Assembly (NCBI GenBank): GCA_963749905.1 | Contig: CAVVOF010000006.1 | Span: 248,001 to 312,000 of the forward strand | Origin: UBA10649 sp963749905 | Lineage (GTDB): Bacteria > Actinomycetota > Actinomycetes > S36-B12 | DNA: 64,000 nt | Direction of reading: 5' to 3' | Notes under the pieces: model-generated | What the model was told of the DNA's origin: nothing | Databases searched by the model: none | The model's input: only the letters and a program-made list of their open reading frames with translations | Translations under genes and position numbers: made by a program | In this document: positions 1-10,100 of the stretch, one piece after another | How the letters are laid out: each line of letters opens with the position of its first letter | Numbering within the stretch: the first letter of the stretch is position 1

Positions 1-2
1 CG

Positions 3-239
3 GCCGCCGCTGCGGGCGAGATGGCACCTCGGGCGCGCTTGGCGGTTGCCGTCTCCTGCGTCGGCCGTCGGCTGGTCCTCGGCTCGCGCACGGATGACGA
101 GGTGCGGGCGGTGTCGGCGGTCCTCGGCGCGGATACCGCCCTCGTCGGCTTCTACGCCTACGGCGAGATCACGCAGAAGGGCGCGTTCTGCGACCTGCAC
201 AACCAGACGATGACGCTCACCACGATCACTGAGGCGTGA
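3..239 (+). CDS. FIST domain protein, C-terminal end (partial)
   Basis: Only the last ~78 codons are present; the gene begins before the window. The tail (GFYAYGEI, then a Cys-Asp-Leu-His-Asn-Gln segment followed by TMTLT) matches the end of the FIST C-terminal domain, which is found in sensory proteins thought to bind small ligands such as amino acids. An internal ATG at 21 gives an open frame but is not the true start, because the frame stays open to the window edge. It converges on the MaoC-type gene with a 12-nt gap. Confidence 0.7.
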   Translation, partial: AAAAGEMAPRARLAVAVSCVGRRLVLGSRTDDEVRAVSAVLGADTALVGFYAYGEITQKGAFCDLHNQTMTLTTITEA

Positions 240-251
240 CCGCGAAGTCCG

Positions 252-794
252 CTAGTCGACGGACAGCGGACCGGTCTTCGCCTCGGGGAAGTAGTCCTGG
301 CCGATGCCGCTGGTGCGCTTGGGGACCATCACCGAGCGGAACCAGGAGACGATCTCGTCGCCGTCCTGGTTGAGGCCGCGGGTCTTCATCCGGATGATGC
401 CCATCTCCGGACGCGACGAGCTCTCCCGCTTGTCGAGGCAGATGGACTCGGCGTAGATGGTGTCCCCGATGTAGACGGGGTGCGTCAGCTTGATGTCCGT
501 CCACCCGAGGTTGGCGACCGCGTTCTGGCTCATGTCGATCACGGACAGGCCCAGCACGAGGGCCACGGTCAGGCCGGAATTGACGATGATGCGGCCCTGC
601 GTGATCGGGTTCGACTGCGCGAGGTGGGCGTTGAAGTGGTTCTGGTTCGTGTTGCAGGTCAGCAACGTGAACCAGGTCGAGTCGGCCTCGGAGATGGTCC
701 GACCGAACGGATGCTGGTAGACGGTGCCCACCTCGAAGTCCTCGAAGAACCGGCCGAGTTGGGCGGGGACGACAGTGACGTTCTCATCGCTCAT
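252..794 (-). CDS. MaoC family dehydratase (enoyl-CoA hydratase-like)
   Basis: A 180-residue single hot-dog-fold protein. The MaoC hydratase signature is visible: an Asp/His region in NQNHFNAHLA, then GRIIVNSGL and LGWTDIKLTHPVYIGDTIYAES. Family members hydrate or dehydrate acyl-CoA thioesters in fatty-acid or branched-chain degradation; the exact substrate cannot be read here. The start ATG at 794 (MSDENVTV) follows a GGGGGAGG ribosome-binding site. The same frame stays open much further upstream, but that extension lies antisense inside moxR and is not coding. It is divergently arranged with moxR across 55 nt. Confidence 0.85.
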   Translation of the reverse strand: MSDENVTVVPAQLGRFFEDFEVGTVYQHPFGRTISEADSTWFTLLTCNTNQNHFNAHLAQSNPITQGRIIVNSGLTVALVLGLSVIDMSQNAVANLGWTDIKLTHPVYIGDTIYAESICLDKRESSSRPEMGIIRMKTRGLNQDGDEIVSWFRSVMVPKRTSGIGQDYFPEAKTGPLSVD

Positions 795-849
795 GGGGGC
801 ATCCTCCCCCTTCTGCTTGCGAAATCGGCTCTTGGGGTGAGAATGAGGA

Positions 850-1869
850 ATGACTATCACCCACGACACAGGGGGATCGAGCACGGATCCGGCGCCCGAA
901 GCCGGTCCCGTTCCCGCCGCGCCGGCCAGCCTGGGCCCCGACGAGGCGCGTGAGGTGGTCGGCGGGGTCGCCCGCTCCGTCGCGAACGTCATATCCGGCA
1001 AGCCGCAGGCGATCCGGCTCGCCCTGGTTGCGCTGCTCGCCGAGGGACACCTGCTCATCGAGGACGTGCCGGGGGTGGGAAAGACCCTGCTGGCGAAGTC
1101 ACTGGCCCGCAGCATCCACTGCTCGATGCGTCGGATCCAGTTCACGCCCGACCTGCTGCCGAGCGACGTCACCGGCGTGAGCATCTTCGACCGGGTGTCG
1201 AACTCCTTCGAGTTCCGCCCCGGCGCGGTCTTCGCGAACATCGTCCTCGGCGACGAGATCAACCGCGCCTCCCCCAAGACGCAGTCGGCCCTGCTCGAGG
1301 CCATGGAGGAGCAGCAGGTCACGGTCGACGGGCAGACGTACGCCCTGCCTCAGCCGTTCATGGTGATCGCCACCCAGAATCCCGTCGAGATGGAGGGCAC
1401 CTACCCGCTCCCCGAGGCTCAGCGCGATCGATTCATGCTGCAGATCCAGCTCGGCTATCCCGACCGCGGGGCCGAGGTGGCGATGCTCGACAGCCACGAC
1501 GTCGCCGATCCGCTCGAGCAGCTGCGCCCCGTGACGGATGCCGACACCCTGCGGTCCCTGCGTGCGGTCACCCGGGGCATCTTCGCCTCCCCCGCGGTCA
1601 AGCAGTACGTGGTCGACATCGTGGCCGCCACCCGGCATGACCCGATGCTGCGCCTGGGTGCCTCCCCGCGTGCGAGCGTGCACCTGCTGCAGGCCGCCCG
1701 CGCCCAGGCCCTGTTGAGTGGCCGCGATCACGTGCTGCCCGACGACGTCCAGCAACTGGCCGTGCCCGTCCTCGCCCACCGAGTGCTGCTCTCGCCGGAG
1801 GCGCACCTCAACCGCCGTCCTGCACCCTCCGTCATCGCCGACGTGGTGGACCGCGTCGCCGTCCCGTAG
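850..1869 (+). CDS. MoxR family AAA+ ATPase
   Basis: A 339-residue AAA+ ATPase of the MoxR/RavA class. Walker A (GVPGVGKT) is at about residues 72-79 and Walker B (LGDEINRA) near 137, followed by the usual PKTQSALLEAMEE helix; sensor and lid regions follow (ATQNP, PEAQRDRF). MoxR ATPases act as chaperones that help assemble or activate partner proteins, usually encoded next door by DUF58 and transglutaminase genes, as here. The ATG at 850 follows a short AATGAGGA region. The stop codon abuts the next ATG, so this is the first gene of a translationally linked three-gene operon. Confidence 0.95.
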   Translation: MTITHDTGGSSTDPAPEAGPVPAAPASLGPDEAREVVGGVARSVANVISGKPQAIRLALVALLAEGHLLIEDVPGVGKTLLAKSLARSIHCSMRRIQFTPDLLPSDVTGVSIFDRVSNSFEFRPGAVFANIVLGDEINRASPKTQSALLEAMEEQQVTVDGQTYALPQPFMVIATQNPVEMEGTYPLPEAQRDRFMLQIQLGYPDRGAEVAMLDSHDVADPLEQLRPVTDADTLRSLRAVTRGIFASPAVKQYVVDIVAATRHDPMLRLGASPRASVHLLQAARAQALLSGRDHVLPDDVQQLAVPVLAHRVLLSPEAHLNRRPAPSVIADVVDRVAVP

Positions 1870-3147
1870 ATGCGCGCACTCACCGCGCGCGGACGTGCTG
1901 TCTCGGCCGCCGGCCTGCTGCTTGCCGGGGCGGGGTGGGGCTTCGGCCAACCGGCCCTGGCCGGCGTGGCCGCGCTGCTGGTGCTGCTGCCCGTGCTCGG
2001 GGTGATCGCCGTGCGGCGCTCGCGCTACCTCCTGGGCGCCACCCGGACGGTGCTGCCCGAGCGGTTCGCGGTCGGGCATGACGCTGAGGTCCGGTTGCTG
2101 GTGGAGAACGGCTCGCGACTGCCGACCGGGTCGCTGCTCATCCTCGACCACGTACCCGAGGCCCTTGGCTCGCCCACCCGCCTGGTCCTTGATCGCGTCC
2201 CCTCCCGGGCCCAGCGCATCGTCCGCTACCCGATCACCGGTCTCGAGCGCGGCCGAACGCACGTGGGTCCGCTGTCCGTCATGGCCGTCGATCCGTTCGG
2301 GATGGCCACCCTGACGCGGTCGTTCACGGCCAGCAACCCGGTGCTCGTCACGCCACAGATCGTGGACCTCGGCGGCACGCCATCGGCCCGCATGGTGGGT
2401 GGGCACGGCGAGTCCCGGTCACGATCCATCGCCACCCGAGGAGACGACGACCTGCTGCCCCGCGAGCATCGACCCGGGGACGACGTCCGCCGGATCCACT
2501 GGCGGGCCACCGCCCGCTCCGGCGAACTGATGGTCCGCCGCGAGGAGCGAGCCTGGCGGGCCACCGCCAGCGTCGTGCTCGACGACCGGCGCCATGCGCA
2601 CCGGGGAGCCGGCGCCGATTCGACCTTCGAGTGGGCGGTCTCCGCGGCCGCCAGCATCGCCGTGCACTACCTGGAGCGCGGCTGGCGCGTCGTGGTGCTC
2701 AGCACCAGCGGCCGTGCCCTCGTCCAGGTCGGCACCGGAGCCCCCGGCGAGCTGGACCTGCTGCTCGAGTCCCTCGCGGACGCCCGCCTGCACGACGTCG
2801 CGTGGGGACAGCTCGGCGCCGCCGGCTCCCCGCAGACCGGATCGCGGCTGGACACCGGGATCGGGCCCGACGCCACGACGGTGGTGGCCGTGCTCGGCGA
2901 CCTGGCCGACGACCCGAGCCTGGTCCTGCCACCCCGCGGCTCCGGATCAGCGGTGTGCCTGGCCCACGCCCAGCGAGCGGATCGCGAGGGTCGGTCCGCG
3001 GCGGAGCTTGCGCCGGCGCTCAGTGCCCGCGGCTGGCGGATCGCCTCGTGGTCGACCGATACCGACCTCGCCCAGACGTGGCAGACGATCACCGCCGGCG
3101 GAGCCAGTCCGGCGGCGGTCGGCGGGACGTGGGGGGGCGCCTCGTGA
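1870..3147 (+). CDS. DUF58 domain protein
   Basis: A 425-residue membrane-anchored protein. Two hydrophobic helices lie near residues 10-45, followed by a beta-rich segment and the DUF58 signature (RPGDDVRRIHWRATARSGEL) around residue 200. A vWA-like C-terminal half follows. DUF58 proteins are the standard partner of MoxR ATPases; their molecular role is poorly defined. The ATG begins directly after the moxR stop, and the gene ends in a GTGA overlap with the transglutaminase gene, which points to one operon with coupled translation. Confidence 0.92.
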   Translation: MRALTARGRAVSAAGLLLAGAGWGFGQPALAGVAALLVLLPVLGVIAVRRSRYLLGATRTVLPERFAVGHDAEVRLLVENGSRLPTGSLLILDHVPEALGSPTRLVLDRVPSRAQRIVRYPITGLERGRTHVGPLSVMAVDPFGMATLTRSFTASNPVLVTPQIVDLGGTPSARMVGGHGESRSRSIATRGDDDLLPREHRPGDDVRRIHWRATARSGELMVRREERAWRATASVVLDDRRHAHRGAGADSTFEWAVSAAASIAVHYLERGWRVVVLSTSGRALVQVGTGAPGELDLLLESLADARLHDVAWGQLGAAGSPQTGSRLDTGIGPDATTVVAVLGDLADDPSLVLPPRGSGSAVCLAHAQRADREGRSAAELAPALSARGWRIASWSTDTDLAQTWQTITAGGASPAAVGGTWGGAS

Positions 3148-5552
3148 ACAGCCCGTCGGCCGGCGGATGGCGCATGGTGCGCGAGCGCGCCCGACTGGTG
3201 GACACCCTCATCGGGGTGGCGGCCACCCTGCTGGCGGCGGCGTGCGTGATTCCGCTGTTCGTGGACCTCAGCTGGGTCACCCCTGCGCTCGTCATCGTGA
3301 TCGCCGTCGCCGCCGTCGGCGCGGGCGCCCGGGCCGTCGGCATGCCGCTGCCGCTGATCCCGATCACGGAGGCGCTGGCACTGCTGGCGTCGATCACCGC
3401 GCTGTACGCCGGGAGGTGGGCGTGGGGGGGCGTGATCCCGACCAGCGAGGCATGGGACGTCATCCTCGCCCGGGTCAGCCAGGGCATGGCGGACACCCTG
3501 GAGTTCAGTGCGCCGGTGCCCCCGCTCCCCGGGATGGTGCTGCTCGCCGTCGGCGGCATCGGCGTCGTGATGCTGAGCGTGGACACCCTGTTCGTGTCGG
3601 TGCGCAGCCCGATCCTGGCCGGCCTGCCACTGGCCGCGCTGTACCTCGTCCCCGCGCTGATCAACGCGGCGGGACCGCCGTGGTGGACGCTCCCCCTCGC
3701 CGGCGCAGCCTGGCTGTTGATCCTCGCGGCGGACCAGCGGGAACGGGTACGCAGCTGGGGCGGACTGGACCCAGACCAGCGGATCCGCGGACTGTCGGCG
3801 GCCGGCCGCCGCGTCGGCGCGCTCGCCCTCGTCGCGGCCGCGGCGATCGCCGTCCTGCTCCCGGCCGGTGCCTGGGCGCCCTGGCGAACCGATGCCGGCG
3901 AGGGCCCCGGCGTGGCCGCCGGCCCCGCCGATGCCGAGGCGGTGATCCTCGATCCGCTCGTCAGCATGCGCCGCAATCTGGTGCAGAGCAACAACACCGA
4001 GGTGCTCACCTATCGCACTCAGGCGACCCAGCCCTCCTACCTGCGCATCGCGGCGCTGGAGTCCTTCGACGGCCAGACCTGGTCGCCGCGTGAGGGACTG
4101 ACGACGCGACGGGATCCCGGGACCCCACTGCCCGGAAACGTGCTGAGCGACCTCGTCGCCTTGGACGCGAACAACCGGGTGACCGGAGGCGACTCCTTCA
4201 CCTACGAGATCGAGGTCGGCGGCCTGCAGAACAGCTACCTGCCGCTGCCCTACCCGATCTCGGAGGTCGACGACGTGTCCGGGCTCGATGCCGACTGGCG
4301 CATCGATCTGGGTACCGGAGTCGCCTTCTCCGACGGGGTGCCGGCGTCCGGGCTGTCGTACCGCGTCAAGGCCCTCGACCCCCGCGTGGAGGCGGACACG
4401 CTGCGTGCCGCCGCCGCGCCCACGGGCGGACTGTGGCCGCAGCTGGCACTGCCGAGCGGCCTGCCGCCGATCATCGGCGAGACAGCACTCGAGGTGACCG
4501 CCAGCGCCGAATCGCCCTACGAGCGTGCCCTCGCCCTGCAGCGCTGGTTCACCCGCGAGGGCGACTTCACCTACAGCACCGGCGTGCCCAGCGGCGCCGA
4601 TGGCGACTACCTGGCGAACTTCCTCGACGAACGGGTGGGGTACTGCGAGCAGTTCGCCGGCGCGATGGCCGTCATGGCGCGCACCTTGGGCATCCCGTCC
4701 CGCGTGGTCGTGGGCTTCACGCAGGGCAGCCCGACTGACGATGGCCAGTGGCGGGTGACCGTCCGGGATGCACATGCGTGGCCGGAGCTGTGGTTCGACA
4801 CGGTCGGCTGGGTGCGCTTCGAGCCGACGCCGCGTGCGCAGGGCACCGTGCAGTCGCCCGACTACGCGCCGGCCTCGGACCAGGCCCTCGAGAACGCGGC
4901 CGACGCCACGCGTGGCGTGCCGGCCGAGGACGAGACCGTGTTCCCCGAGGGTCTCGTCGACCAGCAGGCCCGCTCTCCGCTCGCCACCGCCGCCATCGTC
5001 GTCCTCGCCGTCGGCGGCGTGCTCCTGCTCGGCTGGTTCGTGGCGCCGATGGTGACCCGCGCGCTCCGACGGCACCGGCGCCTGCACGCGGACAGTCACG
5101 CCGCGATCGTCGAGGGCGCGTGGAGCGAACTGGGCGACATCGCCCTGGACCTCGGCCGGCCGTGGTCGGTCACCAGCACGCCGAGCCAGAACGCCGCTCG
5201 ACTGGGCCGTGGCCTGTCGGCGGGCGGTCGAGAGGCCCTCGACCGGATCCGTCGCGAGCTGGAGCAGGTGCGATACGGCCGCCCGACCCGGCCCACGACC
5301 GCACCGGCCGCAGGCGGCGGGCATCGGGAGCACACCGAGGCGGTGCGTTCGGATCTAGCGGTGGTGGTGCGCGAACTGCGCGACCGGGTGCGCTGGCAGA
5401 CGCGGGTACGGGCCTACTGCTGGCCGTCCTCCGAGCGCCGACGCCAGCGATCCTCCATGCGGTTCATGAAGCCGGACTTCGACGACCGCTCGGGTGCCGG
5501 GGCGGGCGCATCCGCTGCGGGCTCGGCGGCGCCGCGGGTGAAGGCCGAGTAG
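3144..5552 (+). CDS. TgpA-like transglutaminase-core membrane protein (DUF3488/DUF4129)
   Basis: About 802 residues: an N-terminal multi-helix membrane region (residues ~15-250), an extracytoplasmic transglutaminase-like core, one more membrane helix near 615-640, and a cytoplasmic DUF4129-type tail. Catalytic Cys501 (GYCEQFAG) and His544 (DAHAWPELW) are present, followed by WVRFEPTPR. Such proteins accompany MoxR/DUF58 and may act on cell-envelope proteins or peptides. The GTG start at 3144 overlaps the DUF58 stop (GTGA). The last ~46 codons overlap the oppositely transcribed DUF3040 gene by 139 nt, which is unusual; the C-terminus may be extended by an indel. Confidence 0.9.
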   Translation: MNSPSAGGWRMVRERARLVDTLIGVAATLLAAACVIPLFVDLSWVTPALVIVIAVAAVGAGARAVGMPLPLIPITEALALLASITALYAGRWAWGGVIPTSEAWDVILARVSQGMADTLEFSAPVPPLPGMVLLAVGGIGVVMLSVDTLFVSVRSPILAGLPLAALYLVPALINAAGPPWWTLPLAGAAWLLILAADQRERVRSWGGLDPDQRIRGLSAAGRRVGALALVAAAAIAVLLPAGAWAPWRTDAGEGPGVAAGPADAEAVILDPLVSMRRNLVQSNNTEVLTYRTQATQPSYLRIAALESFDGQTWSPREGLTTRRDPGTPLPGNVLSDLVALDANNRVTGGDSFTYEIEVGGLQNSYLPLPYPISEVDDVSGLDADWRIDLGTGVAFSDGVPASGLSYRVKALDPRVEADTLRAAAAPTGGLWPQLALPSGLPPIIGETALEVTASAESPYERALALQRWFTREGDFTYSTGVPSGADGDYLANFLDERVGYCEQFAGAMAVMARTLGIPSRVVVGFTQGSPTDDGQWRVTVRDAHAWPELWFDTVGWVRFEPTPRAQGTVQSPDYAPASDQALENAADATRGVPAEDETVFPEGLVDQQARSPLATAAIVVLAVGGVLLLGWFVAPMVTRALRRHRRLHADSHAAIVEGAWSELGDIALDLGRPWSVTSTPSQNAARLGRGLSAGGREALDRIRRELEQVRYGRPTRPTTAPAAGGGHREHTEAVRSDLAVVVRELRDRVRWQTRVRAYCWPSSERRRQRSSMRFMKPDFDDRSGAGAGASAAGSAAPRVKAE

Positions 5553-5797
5553 ATCGCCACGCAGCCGACCAGCATCGCGAGGAAGCCGATCACGCCGAGG
5601 GCGATGATGGTGGTGGCCACGCCGCCGATCAGCAGGCCGACGCCGGCCAGGACCGCCAGGACCCCGAGGGCGGCGCGACCGCGCGCCGCGCGGGCACCGG
5701 GTGCGGAGCGCAGACTGGTGGCGAACTTCGGGTCCTCGGCATAGAGGGCCTTCTCCATCTGCTCGAGCAGTCGTTGCTCGTGCTCAGACAGCGGCAT
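5414..5797 (-). CDS. DUF3040 family small membrane protein
   Basis: A 127-residue actinobacterial protein with the DUF3040 start signature (MPLSEHEQRLLEQMEKAL, then DPKFA). Two adjacent membrane helices lie near residues 45-90, and a basic tail ends in MNRMEDRWRRR. The function is unknown; in actinobacteria such genes often lie near cell-division or envelope genes. The start at 5797 is chosen because GGGAGGT sits 8 nt upstream and it matches the family N-terminus, although the frame opens earlier. It overlaps the 3' end of the transglutaminase gene on the opposite strand. Confidence 0.88.
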   Translation of the reverse strand: MPLSEHEQRLLEQMEKALYAEDPKFATSLRSAPGARAARGRAALGVLAVLAGVGLLIGGVATTIIALGVIGFLAMLVGCVAIYSAFTRGAAEPAADAPAPAPERSSKSGFMNRMEDRWRRRSEDGQQ

Positions 5798-5884
5798 GTA
5801 GGACCTCCCTAGCCGGGTCCCGCGGGTGCGGGGATGCTCCAAGGATAAGCACACCGGGGGCCGCGCGAAACCCGTACCCGGGTC

Positions 5885-7105
5885 TCACTGCGGATCCACC
5901 AGTCGGGCGGGCCGGACGGCATGGGAGCCGAAGCGGGCGCGCAGCGCGTCCACGGCCACCTCTGCCTCGCGTCGGCCGTTCTCCGGTTCGCCGAGCAGCA
6001 GCTGCCGCGGCGCGTCGTCGGCGTCGGCCAGGCCCTCCATCCGCACGCCGACCAGGCGGATCCGCACCCGCTGCAGGCCGAGGGCGTCGTAGAGCCCGCG
6101 GACGGTGTCGTAGATCTCCTTGCCCACGTCGGTGGGCGCGGTCAGCGTGCGGGACCGGGTGATGGTGCTGAAGTCGGCGAACCGCACCTTCACCGAGACG
6201 GTCCGGCCGACGTAGCCGGCCGCCCGCAGCCGGCCGGCGACCTGGTCGGAGAGGGCCAGCAGCCGCGCGTGGATGACCTCCGGATCGTCGATGTCGTGCT
6301 CGAAGGTGGTCTCGTTGCCCACGCTGCGGTCCGGCTCATGCGGATTGACCGCCCGCGGGTCGCGACCCCAGGCCAGCTCGTGCAGGTGGCCACCGGCCGC
6401 CGGCCCGAGGGCCCGCCGAAGGGTGTCCTCCGGGGTGTTCGCGATGTCGCCGACGGTGCGCAGGCCGAGCCGGGTCAGCTGCTCCTCGGTGCGCTCGCCG
6501 ACCCCCCACAGGGCGCCGACCGGCAGCGGGTGCAGGAAGTCGATCACCCGGTCGACCGGGATGACGAGCAGGCCGTCCGGCTTGGCGCGGGTGGAGGCCA
6601 GCTTGGCGACGAACTTGGTCGCCGCCACCCCGACGGAGCAGGTGATCTGCTGCTCGTCCTGCACCCGGGCGCGGATCAGCTCGGCGATCGCGGTGGGGGT
6701 GCCGAGACGGCGCAGCGAGCCGGAGACGTCGAGGAAGGCCTCGTCGAGGCTGAGCGGCTCGACGATCGGGGTGATGGAGGCGAACAGCGCCATGACGTTG
6801 CGGCTGACCTCGCTGTACGCCCGGTGCTCGGGCTCGAGGACGACGGCCTGCGGGGCCAGCCGGCGGGCCCGGCTCATCGGCATCGCCGAGTGCACGCCGA
6901 GGGCTCGGGCCTCGTAGGTGGCCGACAGCACGACACCGCGGGTGCCGCCGCCGATGATCACCGGCCGGCCGTGCAGATCGGGGTGCGCGCGCAGGGTCAC
7001 GGAGGCGTAGAAGGCGTCCATGTCGACGTGCAGGATGGTGCAGCCGGTGTCGTCGGCACCGAACCCGACGCGCCCGGTGGGCCGGCGGACCTGACTGCGA
7101 CTCAT
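5885..7105 (-). CDS. dinB: DNA polymerase IV (Y-family)
   Basis: A 406-residue Y-family translesion polymerase. The palm carboxylates are visible in HVDMDAFYASV (Asp28, Asp30) and SLDEAFLDV (~residues 120-128). The helix-hairpin-helix and little-finger regions follow. A QLLLGE stretch near the C-terminus resembles a sliding-clamp-binding motif. It is the last gene of the minus-strand operon DUF6504-HEPN-dnaE2-dinB, 44 nt after the dnaE2-type gene, so it is probably induced from the LexA-box promoter at 11.8 kb. Both catalytic motifs are intact, so it should be an active polymerase, unlike the catalytically dead ImuB of mycobacterial mutasomes. Confidence 0.95.
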   Translation of the reverse strand: MSRSQVRRPTGRVGFGADDTGCTILHVDMDAFYASVTLRAHPDLHGRPVIIGGGTRGVVLSATYEARALGVHSAMPMSRARRLAPQAVVLEPEHRAYSEVSRNVMALFASITPIVEPLSLDEAFLDVSGSLRRLGTPTAIAELIRARVQDEQQITCSVGVAATKFVAKLASTRAKPDGLLVIPVDRVIDFLHPLPVGALWGVGERTEEQLTRLGLRTVGDIANTPEDTLRRALGPAAGGHLHELAWGRDPRAVNPHEPDRSVGNETTFEHDIDDPEVIHARLLALSDQVAGRLRAAGYVGRTVSVKVRFADFSTITRSRTLTAPTDVGKEIYDTVRGLYDALGLQRVRIRLVGVRMEGLADADDAPRQLLLGEPENGRREAEVAVDALRARFGSHAVRPARLVDPQ

Positions 7106-7149
7106 GGGGTCATCCTGCTACGCATCCCTGACGCTCGGCTCATCTCCGG

Positions 7150-10100
7150 CTACCTGCCGCTGCTGCCCGGACTGGAATGCCAGAGCTTGCGCACCGGCCC
7201 ACGCTGCGGATCCACGCCCTGCGGCACGATGTCGGCGTACGGCGACTGCCGGAACCCGCTGGCATGCACCAGCACGCGTCGCCGGGTGGCCTCGGCGGCC
7301 GCTGAGCCCGCGTCCTCGGCACCGGCCGGCACGGCGGCCAGCAGTTCCGCGACCCGGCGGGCCCCACCGGCCAGCCACTCCCGGCGGACGGTGCCGAGCT
7401 CCCAGCACCCGGTCGCCCGCAGCGAGACCCCCCTCGGCCCGGTGCGGCGCACCTCACCGCGCACGAGCAGCAGCCACGAGTCGAAGACGGTGCCCGCGTA
7501 GCCGGCCTGGGCGTCCTCGAAGAAGGTCGCGTCCACCGGGCCGGTGGTGTCGTCCAGGGTCAGGAAGATCACCCGCCGGCCGCTGCGGACCGGCGGCGTC
7601 TGGGTCGCCACCTTCACCCCGGCGACCAGCACCTCGCTGGTCGAGCGCTGGCTCAGCAGGTCGCGTGAGCGCACGAACGGCAGTCCGGCGGCGGCCAGGT
7701 CGTCGAGCATCGCGGCGTGGAAGTCGACCACATGCCGGCTGACGTCCATGCCCAGCACCTCCAGCTCGGCGTGCACCCGCTCGGCCGGGGTCATCTCCGG
7801 CAGCCCGGAGGGCGGGGCGGCGGCCACGTCGTCGGCGAGGGCGAGGGTCAGCTGGGCGTGCCCGGCCGAGCCGCGCGGGGAGCCCCGGCCGATGCCGCGG
7901 GCCGACCCACGACCCGACCCACGACCCGACCCACGGGCCGAGCGGGCCGTCCAGCGCTCGAGATCGGAGACCTGGAGCAGCAGGTCACGGCGAGTGAGCC
8001 GGCCGCGACGGCGCACCGAGGGCCGTACGTCCAGCCCGTACAGCGTGTCGAACCCGCCCGCGACGATCAGCCGCTCGGCGGTCGGCCGGGACATCCCGCT
8101 GCGCTGCCAGGCGTCGGCCAGCGAGGCGTACGGCTGGCCGCCGAGGATCCCGGCGACCTCCTCCTCGCTGATGCCCTTGACATCGGTGAGCGGCACCCGG
8201 ATGCCGTCGCCGATCTCGCCCTCGGGGCCGACCACCGGCTCCACCCGGTAGACGTCGGAGGAGGCGTTGACATCGAGGCCAAGGACGGCGATGCCGAAGT
8301 TGCGGGCGTCGTCGAGGATCAGCCGCTTCGGGTACATCCCCGGGTCGTGAGTGAGCACGCCGGCGTAGAACGCCGCGGGGTGGTGCGCCTTCAGCCAGAC
8401 GGACTGGTAGGTCGGCAGCGCGAACGCCGCCGCATGCGCCTTGCAGAAGCCGAAGGAGGCGAAGGCCCGCAGCACGTCCCACACCCGCTCCACGGTCGGC
8501 AGGTCGTAGCCCTTCCGCAGCGCCGTCGGGTAGAACCACGCCCGGATGTCGTCCTGCCCGTCCGGGGAGCCGAGCGCCCGGCGGGTCTCGTCGGCCTCGG
8601 CGAGGGAGCAGCCGGTCATGGTGGCGACGATGCGCAGCACCTGCTCGTGGAAGACCACCACCCCGAAGGTCTCCGCCAGCGCCGGGCGCAGGTCGTGGTG
8701 CAGGTACATCGGCTCGCTCCAGCCCTGCCGCGCGCGCAGGAACGGGGTGACCATGTCGGACTTCACCGGCCCGGGACGGAACAGCGAGATGTCGATGATG
8801 ATGTCGTTGAAGGTCTCCGGCGCGAACTTGCCGATCAGCTCCCGCTGGCCGGGCGACTCGATCTGGAAGCAGCCGAGGGTGCGGGCGGACTGGATGAGGG
8901 CGAAGGTCTCCGGGTCGTCGAGGTCGTGGTCGTCGAGCACGATCCGCTCACCGGTGCTCCGCTCGATCTCGTCGATCGCGTGGGCCATGGCGGACTGCAT
9001 GCGGATGCCGAGCACGTCGAGCTTGAGCAGCCCCATCTCCTCGACGTCGTCCTTGTCGAAGTGGCTCATCGGGAAGCCGGCCGCGCTGCTCTCGACGGGC
9101 GTGCGGTCGAGCAGGGAGGCGTCGGAGAGCAGCACCCCGCACGGGTGCAGCGCGACATGCCGCGGCAGGCCGTCGAGGCGCTCGACCAGGTCGAGGAAGG
9201 TGTCGAGCTGTCCGCTGGCCGCCAGCCGGCCGAAGCTCGAGGCCCGCAGCTCCGGCAGGTCGTTCAGGGCGTTGCGGGCGTCCCGCGCGCGGATGTGCGG
9301 GAAGGCCTTGGCGAGCGCGTCGATCTCCCCCATCGGGAAGCCGAGGGCCGCGCCGACGTCGCGGACGGCATGCCGGACCCGGTAGGTCTCCATCATCGAC
9401 ACCGCGGCGGTGCGCTCGGCGCCGAAGCGGTCGAAGATCCACTGGTAGATCTCCTCGCGCCGGGCGGACTCGACGTCGATGTCGATGTCCGGCAGGGCCC
9501 GCCGCAGCGGGGACAGGAACCGCTCCATGATCAGCCCGTGCCGGATCGGGTCGACTCCGGAGATGCCGAGCAGGTGGGTGACCAGGCTGCCCGCCCCCGA
9601 GCCTCTGGCCGCCACCCGCACGCCGCGCTCCTTGACCATCGAGACGACCTCGGCCACGGTGAGGAAGTACCCGGAGAACTGCAGGTGGGTGATGGTGCGC
9701 AGTTCCTCCTCGAGCCGGGACACCGCCGCGCGCCGGTCGTCGACACGGGGGTACCGCTGCGGGAGGGCGCCCTCGCACCGGTCCCGCAGCAGCACGTCGG
9801 CCCGGGCATTCGCCTCGTCGGGCGGCACCGCCTCCCGCAGCAGGACGTCGAGTTCGGGAACGAACACCTCGCCGATGCCGAGGTCGGCCGCCGGGTCGAG
9901 GACGCAGTACTCGGCCAGCCGCCGGGTGTCGGCGAGCAGGCGGCGACCGTCGTCGCGCTCCCCCGCCGCCGTCGCGATCTCCTCGGCGATCTCGGCCATC
10001 TGCCGACCGTCCTTCACGAAGGCCTCACCGTTGCCCGCGTCGATGTGCCGGGAGTCGAGGGGGACCAGCCGGCGTGCGGAGTCGAGGACGTCCGCGACCC

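Noticed and set aside
795..1322. N-terminal extension of the MaoC-type gene
   Set aside because: The extension lies antisense inside moxR; the ATG at 794 has a good ribosome-binding site and fits the family length.
2667..5333. Long minus-strand open frame (888 codons) opposite the DUF58/transglutaminase genes
   Set aside because: It is a GC-rich antisense shadow: composition is Arg/Gly/His-rich, there is no domain, and the plus-strand genes are clearly conserved.
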